Position numbers and translations under genes: made by a program. Below the pieces are notes generated by a model. The model did no database searches. It was given only the letters and a program-made list of their open reading frames with translations, and was not told where the DNA came from. From positions 248,001-312,000 of the forward strand of contig NZ_CP034464.1 in NCBI RefSeq assembly GCF_003955735.1: DNA of 64,000 bases, read 5' to 3'. This DNA comes from Undibacterium parvum (GTDB lineage: Bacteria; Pseudomonadota; Gammaproteobacteria; Burkholderiales; Burkholderiaceae_D). Below are positions 18,160 to 26,252 of the stretch, piece after piece; positions within the stretch are counted from its first letter, which is position 1; each line of letters begins with the position of its first letter.

Positions 18160-20436
18160 ATGAGCGCATTGATTCATTCTTCAGAAGATGATCTGGTTTT
18201 TTTGGATGAACCGGAGGCAAATGACGCCTCGCCAAGGACAAGACTGGCAAAAAAATGGCGCATCATGATCATCGACGATGATCCTGACGTCCACTCGGCA
18301 ACCACGTTTGCCTTAGGCAGCCTAGAGATACAACATCGCCCACTCAGTTTTTTACATGCCTATTCTGCCGCTGAAGCCCGCGACATTCTGGCGCATGAAA
18401 CGGACATAGCGATTATTCTGCTTGATGTTGTCATGGAGCAGGAAGATGCCGGACTACAACTGGTAAGCCATATACGCAAGACCTTAGGCCTATCTGATGT
18501 GCGTATTATTCTCCGCACCGGTCAGCCGGGTTATGCCCCAGAAATTGATGCCATCCGCGATTACGATATCAACGACTACAAGACCAAGTCTGAATTAACC
18601 CGTACAAAACTTTATACCGCTGTTACCTCCGCGATCCGCTCCTACGAACAAATCTGTGCAATATCGGCGAGTCGTCGTGGCCTTGAATTAATCATCCACG
18701 CCAGCACCGAGCTAATGGCGCGACAAGGCTTACAAAACTTCGCCTCTGGCGTGCTGGTGCAACTAGTTGCCCTACTAGGCGGACATACGGAAGGCTTCGT
18801 CTGCAGTCAGCAGACAGAGCAGGCGCTAGAATCTTCGCCAGACAGCAGCGCAACAGAAACTGCTGGTCGCTTACAAATACTTGCGAGCACACCAAGCTTC
18901 GAGACTTGGGTGGGGCAGAAACTTGATATTGTTGCCGATGCTAAAATTCAGGCCTTGGTGCAGCAAACTTTACTGGCGCGTCACAATATTTACGAGAGCG
19001 CGGCGACCATACTGTTTTTTAGTAATGTTGCGCAAAGAGAATTAACTGTCTACATCAATACCGGCTTACACCTCAATGAGATGGACAAGCGCCTGCTCGA
19101 GGTGTTCTGCAGCAACGTTTCAGTTGGCCTCGATAACGTGATGTTGAACTCACGTCTGCACAATTATGCGTTTTATGATCCATTAACAGGGTTGGCAAAT
19201 CGACTAAAACTACTGCAGACTTTAAATGAAACGCTACTATCTCCTTTAAAGCAAGAAACCGCACTTTCACTGATCGACATCGATCATTTTGCAGAGACCA
19301 ATGATGCCTTAGGCCATCACTTTGGAGATTTACTTCTGTGCGCGGTAGCGCGACGCTTATCCAATCACTTCGGTAATGATTATCAAATATCCCGTGTTGG
19401 TAGTGACACTTTTGCCCTGGTTGGTGATGAGAAAAAAGTCTGCCCCGATGAAATTCTCTCTTTATTTACAGCGCCATTCGAGGTTGATAATCAAGACGTG
19501 CAATTGTCTGCCACCATAGGACTGATCAAACTAAGTGATTATGAAGGCGATGGATCGGAAGCATTAAAGGATACCAATATTGCCCTTAAACGCGCAAAAG
19601 CACATCAACGTTCCGGGCATGCCTATTTTACGCGCGACATGGGTGTAGAGATTCGCGAACGGGTAAGGATGATGCATGCATTGCGCGGCGCCTTTGAAAG
19701 CGAGCGTCTGTTTCTGGTGTATCAGCCACAGGTTGACATGCGCACCAAACAAGCGGTAGGTGCCGAGGCCTTATTGCGCTGGAAAACAGAAGAAGGAAAG
19801 TTTGTACCGCCCGATCAATTTATTCCAATTGCAGAATACTCTGGTTTAATCGTTGATATTGGCGAATGGGTTTTACGCAGCGCCTGCTTTGAACTCGTGC
19901 ACCTGCGTAGCCTAGGTCACACCAATTTTCAAATGGCAATTAACGTCTCGCAGGCGCAATTCTCGCACCCCCTCTTTATGCAAACCCTGCATAGAGCACT
20001 GCAGGACACGCAAGCGCCACCTGGTTGCATAGAGTTAGAAATTACAGAATCAATGGCAATGAAAGATCCCGAACTACTGATTAAGACCCTGCATCAAATT
20101 AAACAATTGGGTATTCGTATCTCTATCGATGACTTCGGTACAGGATTTTCATCCTTAAGCCACTTACAAAAACTCAATGTCGACAAACTCAAAATCGATC
20201 GGGCTTTTGTCAATGAGATAGACAGTGCCACCGGTAACGGCAGTATTGCCAAGATGGTGGTGCAATTGGGGCAAAGTCTGGAAATGGCGATCATTGCCGA
20301 AGGCGTAGAAACTCAAACCCAGACCGACACCCTACTCTCCTTCGGTTGCCATCTGGCGCAGGGCTACTTATACGCAAAACCTATGACTAGAAATGACCTC
20401 TATCCCTGGTTGGAGAATCAAAAAAATAAAGTCTGA
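18160..20436 (+). CDS. REC-DUF3369-GGDEF-EAL response regulator, probable c-di-GMP phosphodiesterase
   Basis: A soluble 758-residue cytoplasmic signalling protein. A receiver domain covers about residues 40-165 (I-M-I-I-D-D-D-P-D-V; phospho-acceptor Asp in I-I-L-L-D-V-V-M). A DUF3369 sensor-like region runs to about 325, a GGDEF domain from Y-D-P-L-T-G-L-A-N-R, and an EAL domain from about 510. The GGDEF active site is degenerate (G-S-D-T-F where G-G-D-E-F is expected), so cyclase activity is unlikely. The EAL domain keeps E-A-L, I-N-V-S-Q, E-I-T-E-S, D-D-F-G-T-G, K-I-D-R and A-E-G-V-E, so c-di-GMP hydrolysis is likely. No partner kinase is adjacent. Confidence 0.9.
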   Translation: MSALIHSSEDDLVFLDEPEANDASPRTRLAKKWRIMIIDDDPDVHSATTFALGSLEIQHRPLSFLHAYSAAEARDILAHETDIAIILLDVVMEQEDAGLQLVSHIRKTLGLSDVRIILRTGQPGYAPEIDAIRDYDINDYKTKSELTRTKLYTAVTSAIRSYEQICAISASRRGLELIIHASTELMARQGLQNFASGVLVQLVALLGGHTEGFVCSQQTEQALESSPDSSATETAGRLQILASTPSFETWVGQKLDIVADAKIQALVQQTLLARHNIYESAATILFFSNVAQRELTVYINTGLHLNEMDKRLLEVFCSNVSVGLDNVMLNSRLHNYAFYDPLTGLANRLKLLQTLNETLLSPLKQETALSLIDIDHFAETNDALGHHFGDLLLCAVARRLSNHFGNDYQISRVGSDTFALVGDEKKVCPDEILSLFTAPFEVDNQDVQLSATIGLIKLSDYEGDGSEALKDTNIALKRAKAHQRSGHAYFTRDMGVEIRERVRMMHALRGAFESERLFLVYQPQVDMRTKQAVGAEALLRWKTEEGKFVPPDQFIPIAEYSGLIVDIGEWVLRSACFELVHLRSLGHTNFQMAINVSQAQFSHPLFMQTLHRALQDTQAPPGCIELEITESMAMKDPELLIKTLHQIKQLGIRISIDDFGTGFSSLSHLQKLNVDKLKIDRAFVNEIDSATGNGSIAKMVVQLGQSLEMAIIAEGVETQTQTDTLLSFGCHLAQGYLYAKPMTRNDLYPWLENQKNKV

Positions 20437-20498
20437 GAGTGGCTTTGGCTTTTCAATGACGCAACAGCACAACGAGCACAGCAAAACCGAAAAAAATG

Positions 20499-20528
20499 AA
20501 ATGCACGAATGCCCGCTCTCGTGCATTT
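20499..20528 (+). terminator. Stem-loop after the EAL gene
   Basis: A perfect 10-bp inverted repeat (AAATGCACGA / TCGTGCATTT) with a 10-nt loop lies about 60 bp after the stop of the EAL gene. The following T-run is weak (CCATTTC), so it may act as a weak terminator. The remainder of the gap to 20810 shows no gene. Confidence 0.5.
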
Positions 20529-20810
20529 CCATTTCAAGTGCTACACACTCAACTCGCCACTAGCGCGATTATCTAGTGCGGCGAATCCCCTCGCTTCAGC
20601 GCGATGACCATCGCAGCCCTAGCCTTACTTACCGCAGCTTGCGCCACAGCAAGCATTTTAATCATTCTAGCCCTACAATTTTGCAGACTGTCGCAACTGA
20701 GTGGCTAAACTTTGCTGAGCGCTTTAGAGTGCCTACATGTACTAAAGTGTCGCACAGTATGCCACTCGTCCCTTTGAGTGGCGAACCAGGATTTTTTGAA
20801 AAAGCCCATC

Positions 20811-22295
20811 ATGAATCAAGATACTCTCCAGACCGCCAAAGAGCTCAGCTCCAACTTCCTTATTTGGCTTAGCAAAGCCTTTGATAGCACAGCAACGTGG
20901 GTCACCAAATTATCATGGTGGAAATTTTTTATCTTCGCGACCATTACGATTGCCGCTGGCGCAATTATGCAAGATACCTTTTTTACTAAAGAGGAAAGTG
21001 TGATTGTCAGCAAAAAACATGGCCCCAAAAAACCTTTGACATCGCAACATACGATAGACGGCGACACCAACGTAGAAATTGATGCTACAGGAATACATAT
21101 ACGCAAAAACAATCCGACTGGCGGCGCTAAGCAGATAGAAATCGATGGCGACGGTGTCCATGTTAGTAAAGGCTCGAGTCGCACAGAGAAATCTCCTGTC
21201 ACCTCAAGCACGCAGAACGCTCCTAATGTACCTAATGTACCTATTGTACCAAATGCACCTAACGTTCCTAATGCACCTAACGTTCCTAATGCACCTAACG
21301 TTCCTAATGCACCTAACGTTCCTAATGCACTTAATGTACCTAACGTTCACAATGTTCCCAACGTTCCTAATGTTCCTAATGTTCCCAACGTTCCTAATGT
21401 TCCTAATATGCAAAACACCCCGGGTGTCAGCATAGGAGAAGACGAGATCCACATTAAGATGCCGCCGGAAATAGCGCAAAAAATTAGCGATGAAATCGAC
21501 GATGCAGTAGCTGACGCAGCCGATCAAGAAGTTCGCAGCTACCAGAAAAAATCATCGCAATGGTTTATTAATTTTGTCCTGCTCGCCATTTTCGGCTTGT
21601 TCGGTATGAAAGCTTTAATGGGCGGCAAGGTACGCGCCGAAGAGAAAGCCAAAGAAGCCAACAACAGCGCTGAAAAACAAGCCTTATTGCGCCAAGTCAG
21701 CGAAGCGCAAATGCAGATGATGCAGGCCCAGGTAGAACCGCATTTTCTTTTCAATACCTTAGCCTCGGTGGAATATTTAATCGAAACCGATCCACCGCGT
21801 GCAGCCGCCATGCAACGTAGTCTGATTTCGTATTTACGCGCGGTTTTGCCGCAGATGCGAGAAAATGCCACCACTACTAACCTCGGGCGTGAAGCCGATA
21901 TGGTGAGATCCTACCTAGACTTACTCAAGATGCGCATGGAAGAAAGATTAGAGATAGACTTCATCATGCCCGACGGTCTCAGAAGCGCCTCCTTCCCTCC
22001 TATGATGCTGCAATCACTGGTAGAAAACGCTATCAAACATGGACTGGAAGTCAAAGCCGAAGGCGGCACGCTGCAATTTAGAGCAGAAGTAGCTCACAAT
22101 AAATTACGCGTGACAGTCTCAGACACTGGCCTTGGTTTTGGCGCAAAACCCAGTAATGGAACCGGCCTCGGGCTACAAAATATTCGTGAAAGACTCAAGC
22201 TTATCTACAAAGAAAAAGCACAGATGATCATCACACCTAACCAACCGACAGGCGTTTGCGTTACCATAGAAATCCCTTACGAATTAGCCAACTAG
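20811..22295 (+). CDS. LytS/YpdA-type sensor histidine kinase with an Asn-Val-Pro repeat
   Basis: A membrane sensor kinase of the His_kinase (PF06580) type. From the ATG at 20811 it has a first membrane segment near residues 36-54 (K-F-F-I-F-A-T-I-T-I-A-A-G-A-I-M), an external region of about 190 residues, a second membrane segment (F-V-L-L-A-I-F-G-L-F-G), a short coiled coil, the phospho-acceptor motif V-E-P-H-F-L-F-N-T-L, and an ATPase domain (L-V-E-N-A-I-K-H-G-L; G-L-G-L-Q-N-I). The external region contains three short related motifs (V-E-I-D-A-T-G-I-H-I, I-E-I-D-G-D-G-V-H-V, V-S-I-G-E-D-E-I-H-I) and an N-V-P/N-A-P repeat of about 63 residues. A GTG at 20778 is an alternative start. The LytTR regulator follows after 7 bp. 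Confidence 0.88.
   Translation: MNQDTLQTAKELSSNFLIWLSKAFDSTATWVTKLSWWKFFIFATITIAAGAIMQDTFFTKEESVIVSKKHGPKKPLTSQHTIDGDTNVEIDATGIHIRKNNPTGGAKQIEIDGDGVHVSKGSSRTEKSPVTSSTQNAPNVPNVPIVPNAPNVPNAPNVPNAPNVPNAPNVPNALNVPNVHNVPNVPNVPNVPNVPNVPNMQNTPGVSIGEDEIHIKMPPEIAQKISDEIDDAVADAADQEVRSYQKKSSQWFINFVLLAIFGLFGMKALMGGKVRAEEKAKEANNSAEKQALLRQVSEAQMQMMQAQVEPHFLFNTLASVEYLIETDPPRAAAMQRSLISYLRAVLPQMRENATTTNLGREADMVRSYLDLLKMRMEERLEIDFIMPDGLRSASFPPMMLQSLVENAIKHGLEVKAEGGTLQFRAEVAHNKLRVTVSDTGLGFGAKPSNGTGLGLQNIRERLKLIYKEKAQMIITPNQPTGVCVTIEIPYELAN
21223..21411 (+). repeat. In-frame tandem repeat coding for Asn-Val-Pro / Asn-Ala-Pro
   Basis: About 21 units of 9 bp encode mostly N-V-P or N-A-P. The middle part is built of a nearly exact 18-bp unit (AATGCACCTAACGTTCCT) repeated four times. 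All units are multiples of 3, so changes in copy number would alter protein length without breaking the frame. It lies in the predicted external part of the kinase. Confidence 0.95.
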
Positions 22296-22302
22296 ATCAC
22301 CC

Positions 22303-23061
22303 ATGCCTACCGCGATTATTGCCGACGATGAAAGAATGATGCGCGACCAGTTACGCTCGCGCCTGGAACAAGTCTGGCCCGAGCTTGAGATACTGGCGGA
22401 AGCCAAGAATGGCGAAGAGGCCATACATATGGTCGCGACCCATCAACCAGACTTGATTTTTTTGGACATTAGAATGCCGGTCAAGACCGGACTGGAAGCG
22501 GCCAAAGAAATCGGCAATCAAGCCCACGTGGTCTTCATTACCGCCTACGATCAATATGCGATTGAAGCCTTTGACCAGGGCGCGGTGGACTACGTTTTAA
22601 AACCAGCCGATGTGGAGCGGCTCGGTCGCACCGTAGCTAGGCTCAAGGCGCGCTTGAGCGTGGCTAGCAGCCCCACGGATATGAGCGCTATGCTGTCACA
22701 GTTAGCCAAACAAATGGGTATCGCTGCCAAGCCCAGCTATTTGCAATGGATACAAGCCTCGATAGGACAGGAATTGCGTTTGATTCCAGTGGAAGAAATA
22801 CTTTTTTTCCAATCCGACGAAAAATACACCCGCGTACAAACCGCTAGTTATGAAGCACTGATACGCAAACCGGTACGCGATTTATGCGAAGAGCTAGACC
22901 CAGCCCTATTTTGGCAAATACATCGCTCCACCTTGGTCAACGCCAAGGCCATCGCCGGTGTCGTGCGCGACATGCGCGGCCGCCATCTGGTACAGATCAA
23001 AGGTTTAACTGAAAAACTAGAAGTGAGTCGCAGCTTCGTCCATTTATTCAAACAAATGTAA
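22303..23061 (+). CDS. LytTR-family response regulator
   Basis: A 252-residue regulator with a receiver domain (A-I-I-A-D-D-E-R-M-M; phospho-acceptor in L-I-F-L-D-I-R-M-P; Lys in V-L-K-P-A) and a C-terminal LytTR DNA-binding domain (I-P-V-E-E-I-L-F-F-Q-S-D-E-K-Y-T-R-V; F-W-Q-I-H-R-S-T-L-V-N). It starts 7 bp after the kinase stop, so the two form a LytS/LytR-like two-component pair. Targets cannot be read from this window. Confidence 0.93.
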   Translation: MPTAIIADDERMMRDQLRSRLEQVWPELEILAEAKNGEEAIHMVATHQPDLIFLDIRMPVKTGLEAAKEIGNQAHVVFITAYDQYAIEAFDQGAVDYVLKPADVERLGRTVARLKARLSVASSPTDMSAMLSQLAKQMGIAAKPSYLQWIQASIGQELRLIPVEEILFFQSDEKYTRVQTASYEALIRKPVRDLCEELDPALFWQIHRSTLVNAKAIAGVVRDMRGRHLVQIKGLTEKLEVSRSFVHLFKQM

Positions 23062-23084
23062 ATACAAACAGCAGTACGCCTGAT

Positions 23085-23142
23085 GCGCATATTCCATGCG
23101 CTTTTCAGGCATGCCAGCCGTATCAGCTATATTCCATGCGCC
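23085..23142. repeat. Degenerate copy of the ATATTCCATGCG palindrome family
   Basis: Two direct copies of ATATTCCATGCGC (at 23089-23101 and 23129-23141) lie just after the LytTR gene. The same core forms long inverted repeats at 31061, 47733 and 50217, but here the inverted partner is missing. Confidence 0.6.
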
Positions 23143-23203
23143 TTCTATGATTAACATCAAGAGGTTTTCTCAAAATTATCCCATTCACGGCTATTTTTAC
23201 TTT

Positions 23204-23272
23204 GTTGATTACTTGGGTGTCAAGGGTGGGCGTAGCCCAGCGTAGCGAACCCTTGACGCCCAAGTAATCAAC
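23204..23272. repeat. 69-nt near-perfect hairpin
   Basis: Arms GTTGATTACTTGGGTGTCAA-GGG and CCC-TTGACGCCCAAGTAATCAAC pair over 23 bp with one T/G wobble. The loop contains a second small stem (GGGC-GTA-GCCC). It lies downstream of the IS110 transposase on the minus strand. Confidence 0.85.
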
Positions 23273-23287
23273 ATTACGCTGTCGCCG

Positions 23288-23540
23288 GGTGGTAAGGCGC
23301 GCTTTTTGCCTTACCACCATGCTCGCTTTTCAGCGCGTCCTTGACTCCTGTTGGGCATATCTACAGTGACGCTCATTCAAACTCTTTGAAGCTTTCGGTC
23401 ATCGTTTCGTGAAGCATAGAGCTTCACCACCTTCTATCCGCTGGCTTTTCTACGCCAACCAAATCCTGCATGCGCGTTGCGCTAAGGTGACCTCAATTCC
23501 AATAAACCCCATCTCGTATAGGCGGTTGCTGTTGGCAACC
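23288..23540 (-). other. Cluster of three stem-loops after the transposase; candidate structured RNA
   Basis: Between the transposase stop and the 69-nt hairpin are three further stems: GGTTGC...GCAACC (23523-23540), GTGAAGC...GCTTCAC (23409-23427) and an 11-bp stem GGTGGTAAGGC...GCCTTACCACC (23288-23318). No ORF is credible here. IS110-family elements encode a non-coding bridge RNA beside the transposase, and this is a candidate location; the assignment is inference only. Confidence 0.35.
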
Positions 23541-23607
23541 AAGGCGCATGGCGGGCTTATTCACTTCAATTCGTTGGTTTGCTCTGTCGCTGCTCCCTTG
23601 CTTAACT

Positions 23608-24759
23608 CTACGCTGCCTTTAACGTCGCCCCGTCTGGAATAACCCCATCCTTCAAATAGCGCCATAAGGCAATCACCAGTCGTCTGGCGACCGCGATGAT
23701 GGCGATACGTCGGGCGCGTTTATTCAGTCCGCTGCCTTGTGTCCGCTTATCAAACCAGCGCGTCAGTGCGCTTTCCGGCTGGTAGCGTAGCCACATCCAC
23801 GCCATTTCGACCAGCAAGGCGCGCACACGCCGGTTGCCTTGCTTGCTGATGCCTTGGTCGATATGGCTTTCGCCACTGTCGTAGGGTTGCGGCACCAAGC
23901 CTACGCAGGAGCCGACCTGGCGCCGATTGTCGAAATCGCGCCAGAATAATTCGAGCACAATGCGCATCGCACCCACCTTGCCGATGGCCTTGAGCCGGGT
24001 CAGAGTGGCGATGCGCTCTTGGGTGCTTTCTGGCAGTTGCTTGACCAGGGCCTTTTCTAACGCCAGCAGTTGCTGCTCGGCCAGCTCCATGCGTACGCTT
24101 TCCCGGCGCAGCCGCTGCTGTAACTCGGGCGCTAGTGCGCTGCCGTCGTGACATCTGACGTCACCATCGGCCAGTCGCCTGGCAAAGTGACTATCCATGC
24201 TGTCCCAGCAGCCAACGGTGCGCAATAGCTTGCGGATGCGGTCGCGATGTTGTCCGCATTCCTTTTGCAGTTCACCGCGGTCACGTACCAGCTGGCGTTG
24301 CGCTTCCGCGGCAGACTCCGGTATCCGGATGACATGCATGCGGTCGCGTTCGCCGCGTAGCCAGGCGCGCAAGCAGGTGAGCAGTTTGATCGTGTCTAAA
24401 CGGTCGGTCTTGGCACGTCGTGCGTGCCGCTCTACCGGGATGCTGGCCGGATCAATGACTAGCGCTTCATAACCGAGTTGGATGAGCGCTCTGGCGATCC
24501 AGAAACCGTCCTGCCCCGCTTCGTACATGACGACCACGCGCAGCGGCTGAGCTAGTCCCCATTTTTGTTTGGTCTCTTCAATCACCGCTACGGCTTGCTC
24601 TAGCCGTTTCTGAGCAGCTTCATCGGCAACGGTGTGCATCGCAGGGTGTTCTCGTTTGCTATCGTGCAAGCCTATCTTCCAGCTCGCTTTGGATAATTCA
24701 AACGCCACAGCCAAAGTAGTCATCTCTGGCGTAAAATCTGTGATAAGAGTCGATTCCAT
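23608..24759 (-). CDS. IS110-family transposase (DEDD plus Transposase_20)
   Basis: A 383-residue recombinase. The N-terminal RuvC-like DEDD domain shows V-A-F-E-L-S-K-A-S-W-K-I-G-L, V-V-M-Y-E-A-G-Q-D-G-F-W, and R-R-A-K-T-D-R-L-D-T-I-K-L. A coiled-coil linker follows, then the Transposase_20 domain (L-K-A-I-G-K-V-G-A; C-V-G-L-V-P-Q-P-Y-D-S-G-E; I-S-K-Q-G-N-R-R-V-R). The Ser in I-S-K-Q-G-N is the probable catalytic serine. The first acidic residue is Glu (F-E-L-S-K, residue 21) where most IS110 proteins have Asp. GGAGATC lies 6 bp before the ATG. The frame is intact, so the element may be active. Confidence 0.92.
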   Translation of the reverse strand: MESTLITDFTPEMTTLAVAFELSKASWKIGLHDSKREHPAMHTVADEAAQKRLEQAVAVIEETKQKWGLAQPLRVVVMYEAGQDGFWIARALIQLGYEALVIDPASIPVERHARRAKTDRLDTIKLLTCLRAWLRGERDRMHVIRIPESAAEAQRQLVRDRGELQKECGQHRDRIRKLLRTVGCWDSMDSHFARRLADGDVRCHDGSALAPELQQRLRRESVRMELAEQQLLALEKALVKQLPESTQERIATLTRLKAIGKVGAMRIVLELFWRDFDNRRQVGSCVGLVPQPYDSGESHIDQGISKQGNRRVRALLVEMAWMWLRYQPESALTRWFDKRTQGSGLNKRARRIAIIAVARRLVIALWRYLKDGVIPDGATLKAA

Positions 24760-24960
24760 TTTGATCTCCTTAAATTGATTGTTCGTACTTTTATTTTAGG
24801 GGGTAGATTTGGGATCGACTCTTTTTTTTAAATCATAGGATCTGCTAGGCATGGCAAGCCGCAAACCCGCATGCCTATTGCGCACTGGGCCTATGCTCAA
24901 AAAAATTCGCATAAAAAAGTTACTGTTCAGCCCACTATGTAGAAAGTCAAAACCACCCAA

Positions 24961-25032
24961 CACAGAGGCACAGAGATTCAAAGAGGAAGCAAGGCAGTTC
25001 TCCGTTTTTCTCTGTGTCTCTGTGCCTCCTTT
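24961..25032. repeat. Inverted repeat with CACAGAGGCACAGAGA arms
   Basis: GAGGCACAGAGA (24965-24976) and TCTCTGTGCCTC (25017-25028) form a 12-bp inverted repeat around about 40 bp. Similar 'cacagaggcacagag' palindromes occur between genes in many proteobacteria. It lies between the IS element and pit. Confidence 0.7.
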
Positions 25033-25086
25033 GAGATGTTTTCGTTTTGTTTCTAATAATTTTAGTAGCAGGCTGAACAGTTACAT

Positions 25087-25121
25087 AAAAAAAGCCACTC
25101 GACCGCGCAGAGTGGCTTTTT
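25087..25121 (-). terminator. Intrinsic terminator after pit
   Basis: AAAAAGCCACTC and GAGTGGCTTTTT pair around a 9-nt loop, giving a stem with A and T runs on both sides that could work in both directions. It lies about 20 bp after the pit stop. Confidence 0.88.
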
Positions 25122-25139
25122 CTTGCAATCAACTAGATC

Positions 25140-26150
25140 TTACAAAATCTTGGTTCCCAACCACCATGCAATGGCGGCGACAAAGGCTGAAGCAGGGATG
25201 GTCAAGAACCAGGCCCATACAATGTTACCAGCCACACCCCAGCGCACTGCCGACATTTTCTGAGCAGATCCTACGCCGACAATCGCACCAGTCACAGTGT
25301 GAGTGGTCGACACCGGAATGCCTAAAGCAGTTGCCATAAACAGAGTGATAGCACCACCGGTTTCAGCACAAAAGCCGCCCACCGGTTTAAGTTTAGTGAT
25401 CTTCTGCCCCATGGTTTTGACGATACGCCAGCCACCAAACAAGGTGCCCAGACCGATCGCTGCATAACAAGAAATAATCACCCATAGCGGTGGCATTTTA
25501 TCAGCCTGGCTAGAGTAGCCCGCCGAGATCAATAACATCCAGATTATGCCCATGGTTTTTTGCGCATCGTTACCACCATGACCGAGACTAAACATCGAAG
25601 CCGACACCAGTTGCAGGCGACGAAACCACTTATCGACCTTCATAGGGGTAGATTTCACAAATAACCAGGATACGATTAACATCATCAAGGATCCCAGGAA
25701 AAATCCCAGCAATGGCGAAATCACGATGAAGATGATGGTTTTGTAAAGTCCGGCAGAAATCAAGGCACCAGTGCCCGATTTAGCAACAGCTGCGCCGACC
25801 ATGCCACCTATCAAGGCGTGTGATGAGGAAGAAGGTATGCCAAAGTACCAGGTAACAAAATTCCAAAACGTGGCGCCCACCAAGGCCCCAAAAATCACGT
25901 AGTGATCAACAATTGCCGGGTCTATGGTGCCCTTACCGATGGTGGTCGCTACCGTCAAAGGAAACACCACGATCGCGAGCACATTGAAAAAGGCGGCCAT
26001 CGCCACCGCTTGTTGCGGCTTGAGTACGCCGGTAGAAACCACGGTGGCAATCGCGTTTGCCGCATCGTGGAAGCCATTCATAAAATCAAATAACAAAGCC
26101 AATACCACCAGAAATACGATGACATACATGCTTATATGGAGGGTTTGCAT
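25140..26150 (-). CDS. pit: Low-affinity inorganic phosphate transporter, PiT family
   Basis: An integral inner-membrane carrier of about 10 helices that takes up inorganic phosphate (often as a metal-phosphate) with protons. PiT signatures appear twice, as expected for its duplicated fold: F-D-F-M-N-G-F-H-D-A-A-N-A-I-A near residue 25, and F-S-L-G-H-G-G-N-D-A-Q-K-T-M-G-I in the second half. I prefer the ATG at 26148-26150 because AGAAG lies 8 bp upstream. It is downstream of the DUF47 gene, the usual PhoU-like partner. Confidence 0.93.
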   Translation of the reverse strand: MQTLHISMYVIVFLVVLALLFDFMNGFHDAANAIATVVSTGVLKPQQAVAMAAFFNVLAIVVFPLTVATTIGKGTIDPAIVDHYVIFGALVGATFWNFVTWYFGIPSSSSHALIGGMVGAAVAKSGTGALISAGLYKTIIFIVISPLLGFFLGSLMMLIVSWLFVKSTPMKVDKWFRRLQLVSASMFSLGHGGNDAQKTMGIIWMLLISAGYSSQADKMPPLWVIISCYAAIGLGTLFGGWRIVKTMGQKITKLKPVGGFCAETGGAITLFMATALGIPVSTTHTVTGAIVGVGSAQKMSAVRWGVAGNIVWAWFLTIPASAFVAAIAWWLGTKIL

Positions 26151-26252
26151 AGGAATCACTTCTCTTTTAAGTTGCGCCGGATCCGACGCAACTAATACTA
26201 ATCAATACTCTCGTGTAGGTGGCCAGCTGGATACAGCCTGCTACCGCGAAAA

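Larger units (their letters stand above)
23160..24830 (-). mobile_element. IS110-family insertion element, ends not resolved
   Basis: The transposase at 23608-24759 defines an IS110-type element. This family lacks the usual terminal inverted repeats, so the ends cannot be fixed from one copy. I include the structured 450 bp downstream of the transposase and a short upstream stretch; the true borders could be inside or outside these limits. The transposase gene looks more GC-rich than the flanking genes, consistent with acquisition. Confidence 0.4.

Noticed and set aside
21223..21411. Regular short repeats that could be mistaken for a CRISPR array
   Set aside because: The units are contiguous 9/18-bp coding repeats with no spacers and no cas genes nearby.
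24851..25339. 162-codon plus-strand frame between the IS element and pit
   Set aside because: It runs through an inverted repeat, a terminator and the antisense of pit, with no similarity to a known protein.
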